DNA of 64,000 nucleotides from Sanguibacter hominis ATCC BAA-789 (GTDB taxonomy: Bacteria > Actinomycetota > Actinomycetes > Actinomycetales > Cellulomonadaceae), in contig NZ_JAAXOW010000002.1 in NCBI RefSeq assembly GCF_012396185.1, positions 310,001 to 374,000 on the forward strand, read 5' to 3'. Numbering within the stretch: position 1 is the stretch's first letter; the number at the start of each line of letters is the position of its first letter. Below, piece by piece: positions 1 to 7,667 of this stretch. A program made the position numbers and the translations under genes. The notes under the pieces are model-generated. The model had not been told where the DNA came from, did no database searches, and saw nothing but the letters and a program-made list of their open reading frames with translations.

Positions 1-903
1 CTCGGAGCCCGTATTGATCGAGAGCCAGTAGGAGAGCAGCAGGTCCAGGCGCGCCCGTCGGATGCGGCCCGTCGTCACTTCCTCGCGCCATCGCTGGACT
101 TCGAACGGTCGCCAGTACTTCTCGTAGAGCGCGTCGACGTCGCTCCCTTCCATCTCGGCGAGCCGAAATAGCGTGTTCTTGACCAGGTCCGCGGCCTGCA
201 ACCGGGTTCCGCGATCATTGAGAGTCTCGAAGATGATCTGGGCGTCGTCTTGCTCCTCGAGCTGAATCTCTACCAGTCCAAGCCTTTCCCTGATCGCGAT
301 CACCAGCGCGTCCAGGCGCTGCCCAACCGCGCTGACCTCGCTGAGCCAGTCCTGGACCTCGCCGTCAAAGAACCTGCGCGCTTCGACCAACCCGTGCTCG
401 CCCCCGGAGCGTGGCGGCATTTTCGGGACAAACGCGTCCCGAAATGCATCACGATCCGGACGGGACGGCCAGACCTTGTACCGCTCATACGGGTGCTCAG
501 GGTGGATGAGCTGCTCGGTGTTGTTGAGGAGCATGTTGAGGAGTGCTTCGGCGTTCGTGGCTCCGTTCGCCTTGGCAGCACCCCTGCACGCCGCGATTAG
601 TACCTGGAGAGTTGTCAGTCGCTGCTGGCCGTCGATTACACTCATCGCAACGATCCGGCCCGGGCTGACCGGCATCCGCTCGAGGACAAGGGCCCCAAGG
701 AAGTGTGTCCTGCTCACCTTGTTGACGTCGGTGACGACGCCTGCCTGTTCGGCCTCGACCTCCTCAGCTGCGGAACGCACGTCGTCCCACAGCGGCGCCC
801 AGTTGCGTCCTTCCTCCCAGACATAGGGGCGTTGGAAGATTGGGACAACGTGGCGCCTGTCAGTACCGAAGATGTGCACGAGCTGGACCGTATCGGCCTT
901 CAC
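1..903 (-). CDS. DUF262 domain protein, 3' end beyond window
   Basis: Open frame without stops from a GTG at 903 down to base 1; an in-frame stop lies two codons upstream of the GTG, so this is the only usable start. An AAAGGAG Shine-Dalgarno sits 7 nt before it. The N-terminus carries the DUF262 hallmarks: VPIFQRPYVWEEGRNW near residue 20 and VIDGQQRLTTLQ near residue 85, later FETLNDRG. DUF262 is the GmrS-like ParB/Srx-fold nucleotide-binding domain found in type IV restriction enzymes and other defence proteins. Only about 301 residues are visible, so a C-terminal DUF1524/HNH nuclease domain cannot be confirmed. It lies beside insertion-sequence debris and is less GC-rich than the core genes, consistent with acquisition by transfer. 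Confidence 0.8.
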   Translation of the reverse strand, partial: MKADTVQLVHIFGTDRRHVVPIFQRPYVWEEGRNWAPLWDDVRSAAEEVEAEQAGVVTDVNKVSRTHFLGALVLERMPVSPGRIVAMSVIDGQQRLTTLQVLIAACRGAAKANGATNAEALLNMLLNNTEQLIHPEHPYERYKVWPSRPDRDAFRDAFVPKMPPRSGGEHGLVEARRFFDGEVQDWLSEVSAVGQRLDALVIAIRERLGLVEIQLEEQDDAQIIFETLNDRGTRLQAADLVKNTLFRLAEMEGSDVDALYEKYWRPFEVQRWREEVTTGRIRRARLDLLLSYWLSINTGSE

Positions 904-1257
904 TTTTCTACTCCTTTGGCGTAAGCGGTGAGACCCGGCATCCCGACGCCGGTCGGGTTGCATGTAGCGGAACTCCTGCCATATTCGTGATCGGCCGTGG
1001 CGCTCCGCACCTTGAGTATCACGGGCCTCTGACACGCGGCACGCAACGTCACCGGTGCGGTGAGGACGACCTGGGCGTGCAGAGTGCCGCTCCGCTGCTC
1101 GACGCGTTGACAGCGCCGGATTGCGCGTTCCCAAGGCTCGTCGGGGGTCTTTCCAAGGGGGCTGCCATGACTCCCATCCTCCCTGGCCGAGAGCCTCTAC
1201 AAGACCCGCGGTTCAGTTGCCTCGCGAGAGCCAGCCCGAGCGGGGTCCCGATCGGGG
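904..1257. other. Intergenic, no gene recognised
   Basis: This 354-base stretch upstream of the DUF262 gene holds no convincing reading frame with actinobacterial codon bias. It presumably contains the promoter of the DUF262 gene on the minus strand, but no clear -35/-10 pair stands out. The stretch ends at an ISL3-type end repeat. Confidence 0.5.
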
Positions 1258-1295
1258 ATTCGCGGCTCATCCCAATGCAGGGTGTAGTTGGGGCT
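1258..1295. repeat. ISL3-type terminal repeat, isolated copy
   Basis: About 85 percent identical and in the same orientation as 2075-2112; the two share ATTCGCGGCTCATC followed by a variable stretch and AGGGTGTAGT. The 2075 copy directly borders an ISL3 transposase, so this copy is probably an orphan end of a second ISL3-family element. It is now followed by IS3 sequence rather than by a transposase. Confidence 0.5.
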
Positions 1296-1321
1296 GCTGC
1301 ACGGATAGGTGACAGTTCGTC

Positions 1322-2077
1322 TCAGGCGGCGAGTGCGACCTGAGGGGGCATGAGTGTCTCGAACTCCACCGGGGTCAACCGCCCCAGACGGACCTGCCGC
1401 CGCCAGCGGTTATAGGTCCTTTCGATCCAGGTGACGATCGCGATCCGCAGCTCGGCCCGCGTCGCCCAACGACGGCGATCAAGGACGTTCCTCTGCAGCA
1501 ACGCGAAGAACGATTCCATCGCCGCGTTGTCGCCGGCCGCCCCGACCTGCCCCATGGATCCGACGAGGCCGTAGCGGGCCAGGAGGCGCAGCACCTTGCG
1601 GCTGCGGAACTGACTTCCCCGGTCGGAGTGCATGACGCATCCGGCCACGTTCCCTCGCATCGTTACCGCGTTCTCGATCGCACGCACGACCAGCCGAGAC
1701 TTCATCCGAGAGTCGATCGCATGCCCGACGATCCGTCCGGAGAACGCGTCCTTGATCGCACACATGTAGAGCTTGCCCTCGGCAGTCTTGTGCTCGGTGA
1801 TGTCGGTCAATCAGAGCTCGTCCGGGCGCTCCGCGGCAGAGACATGCCGAGTGCGACCGTGCTCGTCGACCTGAGCGCACAGGTCGTCGTGGGCCGGCGG
1901 GCCCGGGCAGCGGCCGTTCTTGCCTCGCTCCTTGCCGAACGAGGACCACCAGCCGGTGGCCGAGGTGATACGGAAAGCGGTGCGATCAGCCATCGGCTGC
2001 CCGGCCGTGCGGGCTTCGTCGGCCAGGAGACGGTGGCCGAACTCCGGGTCGTCACGGTGGGTATCGAACAACGCATT
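1322..2077 (-). pseudogene. IS3-family transposase OrfB, truncated and with internal stop
   Basis: The minus-strand frame reads NALFDTHRDDPEFGHRLLADEA through LTDITEHKTAEGKLY and SDRGSQFRS to RRWATRAELR and RLTPVEFETL. This is the integrase core and C-terminus of an IS3 OrfB. The frame is broken by a TGA at 1811-1813, where the family has the Trp of ELWLTDITEH, a single TGG to TGA change. The first roughly 70-80 residues are missing because the frame runs into an ISL3 end at about 2077, and no OrfA is present. It is therefore dead twice over: a nonsense mutation and a 5' truncation. The stop would split it into fragments of about 86 and 162 residues. Confidence 0.85.
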
Positions 2078-2112
2078 CGCGGCTCATCGCATTTGAGGGT
2101 GTAGTCGGGGTC
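2075..2112. repeat. ISL3-family terminal repeat bordering transposase 3' end
   Basis: The sequence GGCTCATCGCATTTGAGGG and its surroundings contain the transposase stop codon (TGA, read at 2086-2084). An overlap between the terminal repeat and the gene end is common in compact ISL3 elements. The orphan copy at 1258-1295 has the same orientation. Confidence 0.55.
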
Positions 2113-2434
2113 TGAAGCCGCCGGCTTCGAGCAGGCTGCGGGCGATGTAGTTGGTGAGGTTGCGGAAGCCGAGGGCTGAGCCGCGTAGGTGTTCGAGTCG
2201 GCCGTTGATCGCCTCGGTCGGACCGTTGCTGGTGCCGGGCCGGTCGAAGAACGCGAGGATGTCGGTGGCGCGTTGCTTCATCGTGCGGCCGGGCTTGCGG
2301 ATCTCGACGAGGGTGTCGGGAACTGCGGTGGTGATGGAGGCGATCACGGCCCCCATCATGGTCTTGGCCGCATGCTTGTTGGGTTCGCGGTAGGCGGCGA
2401 TGATGCGCTGGTAGATGCCCCAGGTCGCTTCAAC
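2084..2434 (-). pseudogene. ISL3-family transposase, C-terminal fragment
   Basis: The last 117 residues read as an ISL3 transposase C-terminus: VEATWGIYQRIIAAYR, then the DDE-domain end with GPTEAINGRLEHLRG and LTNYIARSLLEAGGF. An open frame continues upstream to a TTG at 2698, but those residues show no resemblance to the first two thirds of an ISL3 transposase, including the zinc-finger/helix-turn-helix and the first catalytic Asp. The junction lies near 2434. The piece is a remnant and cannot transpose. Confidence 0.8.
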
Positions 2435-2743
2435 TTCTCGGCGATCAGGCACTTTGACGCGGTACGTGTTGGCATGGGGTACGCCGATCTGATCTACCCG
2501 ACTCATCCCGTCGTCTCGGCCGCAGACCTCGGCGCGTACGCCGACGGGATGGGGATCTGAGCGAGTGACGGGCCGCCCTCGGATCGGGCCGTCGCTGAGC
2601 TTCGCTCGCGCAGCTGACAGGATCCCAAGCATGCGACGATATTGTTGCCGTGCAATGGAGTCTGCGGCCGGCGTGGTGGAGATGATTTCTATGGACAAGA
2701 ATCTTCTAGCGCGTCGCTACGTGGGGGAGTCTGAGGTTCAGAG
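2435..2743. other. Unassigned sequence between IS remnant and EcsC gene
   Basis: About 309 bases with short overlapping frames on both strands but no recognisable protein. It is probably flanking DNA left after transposon decay plus the promoter of the EcsC-family gene. No clear promoter pair was identified. Confidence 0.4.
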
Positions 2744-3805
2744 ATGATCGACGAGGCTCACAGTGGCGATGCTCCGGTGCTGACTGAGTACGACGCGCAG
2801 GTCTGGCAGAAGTTGAACGAGCACTGGGAAGGCCGTGCACGTCGGCGGGAGATCCCTGCATGGGCGAGTTCGGCTCTCGAGCGTTCTGGCTCAGCTGCGC
2901 GGGAAGTCGCGTCACGCGCTGGTGCGGCTGTCCCGGACGTCGTGCGTATACCCGTGCAGAACGCCAGCGAAGCCGTAGTGGATCGCGCCGCTCGTCCGGC
3001 GATCGCCGCTGCAGTCAGCCTGCTTGAGCTCGTCAACGATTGGGCGGCACAACTGCAGGACCCGGCCAACATCAAGAGAATTGCGCAGAAGCAGGGGCTC
3101 GATATCGCGGACTTCAAAGAACTCCGCCATCAAGACCTGAAGACCTGCGACCGCCTGCTGTCTCACAACACGCTTACCTGGCGGACCATGGGGGCGCTCG
3201 AGGGCGGCGCTATGGGAGCTCTTGCACTCGTGCCTGTCGCAGGGATACCGCTTTCGCTGACCGTTGATGTGCTCGTCGTCCAGGTCCTCAGCGTCTCGAT
3301 CGCCTCGCGCGTTGCATACGCATACGGCTTCGACGCGAAGGACCCGGCAGAGGCGGACTTCGTACAGGATCTGGTGCGTCAGAGCTTCATGGCCCAGGCA
3401 TTGAAGGCGGAGCCGCTTCGTGAGACTGCACAGGCTGCGCAAGCTATCAAGGGTCGCGTCCGGTGGTCAGCCAAGCTCCGTGAGGATCACCGTCTCATCG
3501 CACAGGTCGAAAAGCTCCTGCAGAAGCTCGGGCCATCAGGCACCCGCGTACCGGTACAGAACGTCGGCAAGGTTCTTCCGTTCATTGGAATTGCCATCGG
3601 GGCCGGAGTCAACGCTGCAGTTCTCGGGAAGGTCGCGTCCGACGCGCAGAAATACTGCCAGACGCGCACGCTCTGCGAGAGATACGGGTTGCCATACCCC
3701 GCATGGATGCGGTCCGCGGCTGCAATGCCAGGCGTCCACGTAGATCTCGGGGTGCCGTCCCTGACGTCGGGCAACACCAGGCCCACGGGCGAGGAGCGCG
3801 ACTGA
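2744..3805 (+). CDS. EcsC family protein
   Basis: 353 residues. The opening EYDAQVWQKLNEHWEGRARRR, followed by PAWAS, matches the start of EcsC-family proteins, and the middle is helical with a hydrophobic segment (MGALALVPVAGIPLSLTVDVLVVQVLSVSIA, about residues 157-187) typical of that domain. A second hydrophobic, glycine-rich stretch (VLPFIGIAIGAGVNAAVLGKV) lies near residue 285. The family is named after the third gene of the Bacillus ecs ABC-transporter operon; its molecular function is not settled. There is no ABC transporter here: the gene stands alone between IS remnants and metH, which is convergent. The ATG at 2744 is preceded by GGGGGAG about 15 nt upstream and GAGG nearer the start. 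Confidence 0.75.
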   Translation: MIDEAHSGDAPVLTEYDAQVWQKLNEHWEGRARRREIPAWASSALERSGSAAREVASRAGAAVPDVVRIPVQNASEAVVDRAARPAIAAAVSLLELVNDWAAQLQDPANIKRIAQKQGLDIADFKELRHQDLKTCDRLLSHNTLTWRTMGALEGGAMGALALVPVAGIPLSLTVDVLVVQVLSVSIASRVAYAYGFDAKDPAEADFVQDLVRQSFMAQALKAEPLRETAQAAQAIKGRVRWSAKLREDHRLIAQVEKLLQKLGPSGTRVPVQNVGKVLPFIGIAIGAGVNAAVLGKVASDAQKYCQTRTLCERYGLPYPAWMRSAAAMPGVHVDLGVPSLTSGNTRPTGEERD

Positions 3806-3836
3806 TCCGGTGCTCATAGATCCGTGTCGAAGCGCT

Positions 3837-6800
3837 CTACACCGAGAAGTACTTAGCCTCCGGGTGATGGAACACAAACGCATCCGTCGACTGCTCCGGG
3901 TGCAGCTGCAGCTCGTCTGACAGCACCACCCCGGCCCGCTCAGCCCGCAGCAACTCGACGACCTTCCGCCGGTCCTCCATGTCGGGGCATGCCGGATACC
4001 CGAGTGAGTACCGTGCCCCCCGGTACTCCACCTTGAACATGCCCTCCAAAGAAGCTGGGTCCTCCGCACCGAACCCGAGCTCCTCACGCATCCGCGAGTG
4101 CCAGAACTCCGCCAGCGACTCCGTCAGCTGCACCGACAGCCCGTGCAGCTCGACATACTCGCGGTACTTGTTCTCCGCGAACAGGGCCGCCGTGAAGTCG
4201 TTCACGCGCGCGCCGATCGTCACGAGCTGCACGCCCAGCACGTCCACCTCACCCGAAGACCGGGGCCGCACAAAATCCGCGAGGCACAGGTGCCGGTCGC
4301 GGCGCTGCCGCGGGAACGTGAACCGCATCCGCTCCGTGCCCGGCTCGCCGCCAGACCCGCCGTCGGGCCCGTCGTGGTGCAGCACCACGACGTCGTTGCC
4401 CTCCGAGTAGGCGGGGAAGTAGCCGTACAGCACCGTCGGCTCGAACATCTCCTCCGCGACGATCCGGTCCAGCCACGCCCGCAGGCGCGGCCGCCCCTCC
4501 GTCTCGACAAGCTCGGCGTAGGAGAGTGCGTCGTCGGCCCGCGACGGCTTGAGACCCCACTGACCCATGAACGTCGCCCGCTCGTCCAGGAACGCCGCAT
4601 AGTCCGCGAGGCGCACGCCCTTGACGACGCGCGTGCCCCAGAACGGCGGCGTCGGCACCGGGTTGTCCAGCGCGACGTCCGAGCGAGCCGGCAGGTCGGC
4701 GTCGTCCGTGAACGTCGGCGTCACCACCGCGTGGCGACGCTTCTTCAGCGGCGGCAGCCCGACGGCGTCACGCGCCTCGCCCCGCGCGATACGGACGAGC
4801 GGCTCCATGAGCCGCAGCCCCTCGAACGCGTCCTTCGCGTACCGCACCTCGCCCTCGTAGAGGTCCGCGAGGTCGTCCTCCACGTACGTGCGCGTGAGCG
4901 CCGCACCACCCAGGATCGCCGGGTACTTCGAGGCGAGCCCGCGTGCGTTGAGCTCTAGGAGGTTTTCCTTCATCACGAGCGTCGACTTCACGAGCAGCCC
5001 GGACATCCCGATCACGTCGGCGCCGTGCTCCTCGGCGGCGTCGATCATCGCGGAGATCGACTGCTTGATGCCGATGTTGATCACCGTGTAGCCGTTGTTC
5101 GTCAAGATGATGTCGACGAGGTTCTTGCCGATGTCGTGCACGTCCCCGCGCACCGTCGCCAGCACGATCGTGCCCTTGCTCGCCGACGCCCCCGACGCGT
5201 CCACGACCTTCTCCATGTGCGGCTCGAGGTACGCGACCGCCGTCTTCATCGTCTCCGCGGACTGCAGCACGAACGGCAGCTGCATCTCACCCTTGCCGAA
5301 CAGCTCGCCGACGACCTTCATGCCCTCGAGCAGGTGGTCGTTGACGATGTCGAGCGCCTTCAGCCCCTCCGCGAGCGCCGCATCCAGGTCGTCGGACAGG
5401 CCCTTGAGCTCGCCGTCGACGATGCGACGCGCGAGGCGCTCACCGAGCGGCAGTGCCGCGAGCTCGGCGGCACGCTGGTCCTTCATCGACGCCGCGTCGA
5501 CGCCGGAGAACAGGTCGAGCAGGTGCGCGAGCGGGTCGTGCACGAGGTTCCCCTCGTCGTCGTACCGCCGCCGGTCCCACACCAGGTCGAGCGCGGCCTC
5601 GCGCTGCTCCGTCGGGATCTTCGCGAGCGGGAGGATCTTCGCCGCGTGCACGATCGCCGAGTCCAGTCCCGCCTCGACAGCCTCGTGGAGGAACACCGAG
5701 TTGAGCACCGTCCGCGCGGCCGGGTTGAGGCCGAAGGACACGTTCGAGACGCCGAGCGTCGTGTGCACGCCCGGGTACTTCGCCTTAAGCGCGCGGATCG
5801 CCTCGATCGTCTCGATCGCGTCCCGGCGCGTCTCCTCCTGACCCGTCGCGATCGGGAACGTGAGCGTGTCGACGATGATGTCCTCGACCGCCATGCCCCA
5901 CGTGCCGACCAGGTCGTCGATGAGCCGGCTCGCGATCGCCACCTTGTGGTCCGCCGTGCGCGCCTGCCCCTCCTCGTCGATCGTCAGCGCGATCACCGCC
6001 GCGCCGTGCTCCTTGACGAGCGGCATGATCCGCCCATAGCGCGACGTCGGGCCGTCGCCGTCCTCGAAGTTCACCGAGTTCACGACGGCGCGCCCACCCA
6101 CGAGCTCGAGCCCCGCCCGCAGCACCTCGGGCTCGGTGGAGTCCAGCACGAGCGGCAGCGTCGACGCCGACGCGAGCCGCGACACGACCTCCCGCGCGTC
6201 CGCCGAACCGTCGCGGCCCACATAGTCGACGCACACGTCGAGCAGGTGCGCGCCGTCGCGCGTCTGGTCGCGCGCGATGCGCACGCACTCGTCCCACTCG
6301 CCCGCGAGCATCGCCTCACGGAACGCCTTCGAGCCGTTCGCGTTCGTGCGCTCACCGATCGCGAGGAAGCTCGCGTCCTGGTCGAAGTCCACGTGCGAAT
6401 ACAGGCTCGCCACACCCTGCTCGGGCTTCGGGTCCCGCACGACGACGGGCGCCCCGCCCACGGCGTCGACGACGGCGCGCAGGTGCTCCGGCGTCGTACC
6501 GCAACACCCGCCCACCAGGGACAGGCCGAACTCGCCGACGAACTGCTTGTGCGCCGCCGCGAGCTCCGCCGGGGAGAGCGGGTACTCCGCGCCGTTCTTG
6601 CCGAGCACCGGCAGGCCCGCGTTCGGCATGCACGTCACCGGCACGGGGGAGTGCTTCGACAGGTGGCGCAGGTGCTCGCTCATCTCCGCCGGCCCCGTCG
6701 CACAGTTCAGGCCGATCGCGTCGACGCCGAGCACGCGCAACGTCGTGACCGCCGCACCGATCTCGGAGCCCATGAGCATCGTGCCCGTCGTCTCGACGGT

Positions 6801-7385
6801 CACCTGCGCGAAGATCAGGACGTGCGTCCCGAGCCGCTCCATCGCGGCCTTCGCGCCGTTGATCGCGGCCTTCGCCTGCAGCAGGTCCTGCGCCGTCTCG
6901 ATGAGCAGCGCGTCCGCACCGCCCCGGACGAGGCCCTCTGCCTGCAGCGAGAACGTGTCCTTGAGGTGCGCGTACGTCGTGTGGCCGAGGCTCGGCAGCT
7001 TGGTACCCGGGCCCATCGAGCCGAGCACCCAGCGCTCCCGCCCGTCCGCAGCCGTGTGCTTCTCCGCGCTACGCCGCGCGATCACCGCGCCCGCCTCCGC
7101 GAGCTCAGTGATGCGGTCGTCGATGTCGTAGTCCGACAGGTTCGACCAGTTCGCGCCGAACGTGTTCGTCTCGACGCAGTCCACGCCGACCGCGAAGTAC
7201 GCGTCGTGCACCGACTCCACGACGTCGGGCCGCGTCACGTTGAGGATCTCGTTGCAGCCCTCGAGGTCGAGGAAGTCCGCGAGCGTCAGGTCGGCCGCCT
7301 GGAGCATCGTCCCCATCGCGCCGTCGGCCACGACGACCCGGGTCTCGAGGGCATTCTTCAAGGACTGGGCGCGCGCGGTCAGCAT
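3837..7385 (-). CDS. metH: Cobalamin-dependent methionine synthase
   Basis: 1182 residues, full length. It transfers the methyl group of 5-methyltetrahydrofolate to homocysteine through methylcobalamin. Domains in order: homocysteine-binding barrel (about 1-315) with zinc ligands Cys228 and the GGCCGT pair Cys294/Cys295; pterin-binding barrel (about 340-600, AIGERTNANGSKAF); cobalamin-binding domains (about 640-880) with GDVHDIGKN, whose His750 is the lower axial cobalt ligand; and the C-terminal SAM-dependent reactivation domain (about 930-1182). The start codon follows TAGACT-N6-ATG with no Shine-Dalgarno, so the mRNA is probably leaderless. This argues against a cobalamin riboswitch in front of the gene, and none was seen. 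Confidence 0.97.
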   Translation of the reverse strand: MLTARAQSLKNALETRVVVADGAMGTMLQAADLTLADFLDLEGCNEILNVTRPDVVESVHDAYFAVGVDCVETNTFGANWSNLSDYDIDDRITELAEAGAVIARRSAEKHTAADGRERWVLGSMGPGTKLPSLGHTTYAHLKDTFSLQAEGLVRGGADALLIETAQDLLQAKAAINGAKAAMERLGTHVLIFAQVTVETTGTMLMGSEIGAAVTTLRVLGVDAIGLNCATGPAEMSEHLRHLSKHSPVPVTCMPNAGLPVLGKNGAEYPLSPAELAAAHKQFVGEFGLSLVGGCCGTTPEHLRAVVDAVGGAPVVVRDPKPEQGVASLYSHVDFDQDASFLAIGERTNANGSKAFREAMLAGEWDECVRIARDQTRDGAHLLDVCVDYVGRDGSADAREVVSRLASASTLPLVLDSTEPEVLRAGLELVGGRAVVNSVNFEDGDGPTSRYGRIMPLVKEHGAAVIALTIDEEGQARTADHKVAIASRLIDDLVGTWGMAVEDIIVDTLTFPIATGQEETRRDAIETIEAIRALKAKYPGVHTTLGVSNVSFGLNPAARTVLNSVFLHEAVEAGLDSAIVHAAKILPLAKIPTEQREAALDLVWDRRRYDDEGNLVHDPLAHLLDLFSGVDAASMKDQRAAELAALPLGERLARRIVDGELKGLSDDLDAALAEGLKALDIVNDHLLEGMKVVGELFGKGEMQLPFVLQSAETMKTAVAYLEPHMEKVVDASGASASKGTIVLATVRGDVHDIGKNLVDIILTNNGYTVINIGIKQSISAMIDAAEEHGADVIGMSGLLVKSTLVMKENLLELNARGLASKYPAILGGAALTRTYVEDDLADLYEGEVRYAKDAFEGLRLMEPLVRIARGEARDAVGLPPLKKRRHAVVTPTFTDDADLPARSDVALDNPVPTPPFWGTRVVKGVRLADYAAFLDERATFMGQWGLKPSRADDALSYAELVETEGRPRLRAWLDRIVAEEMFEPTVLYGYFPAYSEGNDVVVLHHDGPDGGSGGEPGTERMRFTFPRQRRDRHLCLADFVRPRSSGEVDVLGVQLVTIGARVNDFTAALFAENKYREYVELHGLSVQLTESLAEFWHSRMREELGFGAEDPASLEGMFKVEYRGARYSLGYPACPDMEDRRKVVELLRAERAGVVLSDELQLHPEQSTDAFVFHHPEAKYFSV

Positions 7386-7391
7386 GCGGCG

Positions 7392-7397
7392 AGTCTA
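7392..7397 (-). promoter_or_regulatory. -10 element TAGACT for leaderless metH
   Basis: TAGACT on the minus strand, 6 nt before the metH ATG, leaving no room for a leader. Confidence 0.6.
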
Positions 7398-7514
7398 GGA
7401 CCGCGTCGCGGACTTGAGACGGGGTGTCCACGGGACGACGCCGGACGTCGCACGAACGCCCGCGCACCGTCCGTCCCCTTGGTCCCGGCGCCCTGGCTCC
7501 CAAGAAAGCGCACG

Positions 7515-7537
7515 ATCTGTCGCCCAGAGCGACAGAT
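7515..7537. promoter_or_regulatory. 9-bp inverted repeat upstream of metH
   Basis: ATCTGTCGC, a 5-nt spacer CCAGA, then GCGACAGAT: a perfect 9-bp inverted repeat 130 bases upstream of metH and 131 bases past the topoisomerase stop codon. It could be an operator for metH or a weak terminator of the upstream gene; no T-run follows on either strand. Confidence 0.45.
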
Positions 7538-7590
7538 AGCGCGCATTCTCGGCCCGGAGGGTCGGGGACCGGGAGGGTCGGGAGGGAACC

Positions 7591-7639
7591 GGACCCGGAG
7601 GACCCGGTATCCGGAAGGTCGGGGACCCGGAGGACCCGG
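7591..7639. repeat. Direct repeats of GGACCCGGAGGACCCGG
   Basis: Two identical 17-nt copies at 7591-7607 and 7623-7639, period 32, inside a wider purine-rich run (7555-7655) with several GGTCGGG and GGACCCGG words. It sits just after the topoisomerase gene. Function unknown; it may form strong secondary structure. Confidence 0.55.
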
Positions 7640-7667
7640 GACCCGGGGTCGAGTCCTAGCCTGGCGC

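Larger units (their letters stand above)
1258..2434 (-). mobile_element. Nested remnants of IS3 and ISL3 family elements
   Basis: Three pieces lie head to tail on the minus strand: an ISL3-like terminal sequence (1258-1295), the catalytic part of an IS3-family OrfB (1322-2077) and the C-terminal third of an ISL3-family transposase (2084-2434) with its terminal sequence at 2075-2112. No element is complete, so none should be autonomously mobile. The abutment at about 2077-2081 indicates that the ISL3 element inserted into, or recombined with, the IS3 orfB. Confidence 0.75.

Noticed and set aside
1180..1240. Possible plus-strand fragment of another IS3 transposase (AESLYKT-like stretch)
   Set aside because: Too short and imperfect to support; could easily be chance.
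7555..7655. CRISPR-like repeat array
   Set aside because: Only two exact 17-nt copies, separated by 15 bases, with low-complexity GC-rich spacers and no cas genes nearby.
7386..7667. Cobalamin or SAM riboswitch upstream of metH
   Set aside because: The start codon is 6 nt after a good -10 element, and none of the conserved box sequences of these riboswitches was seen.
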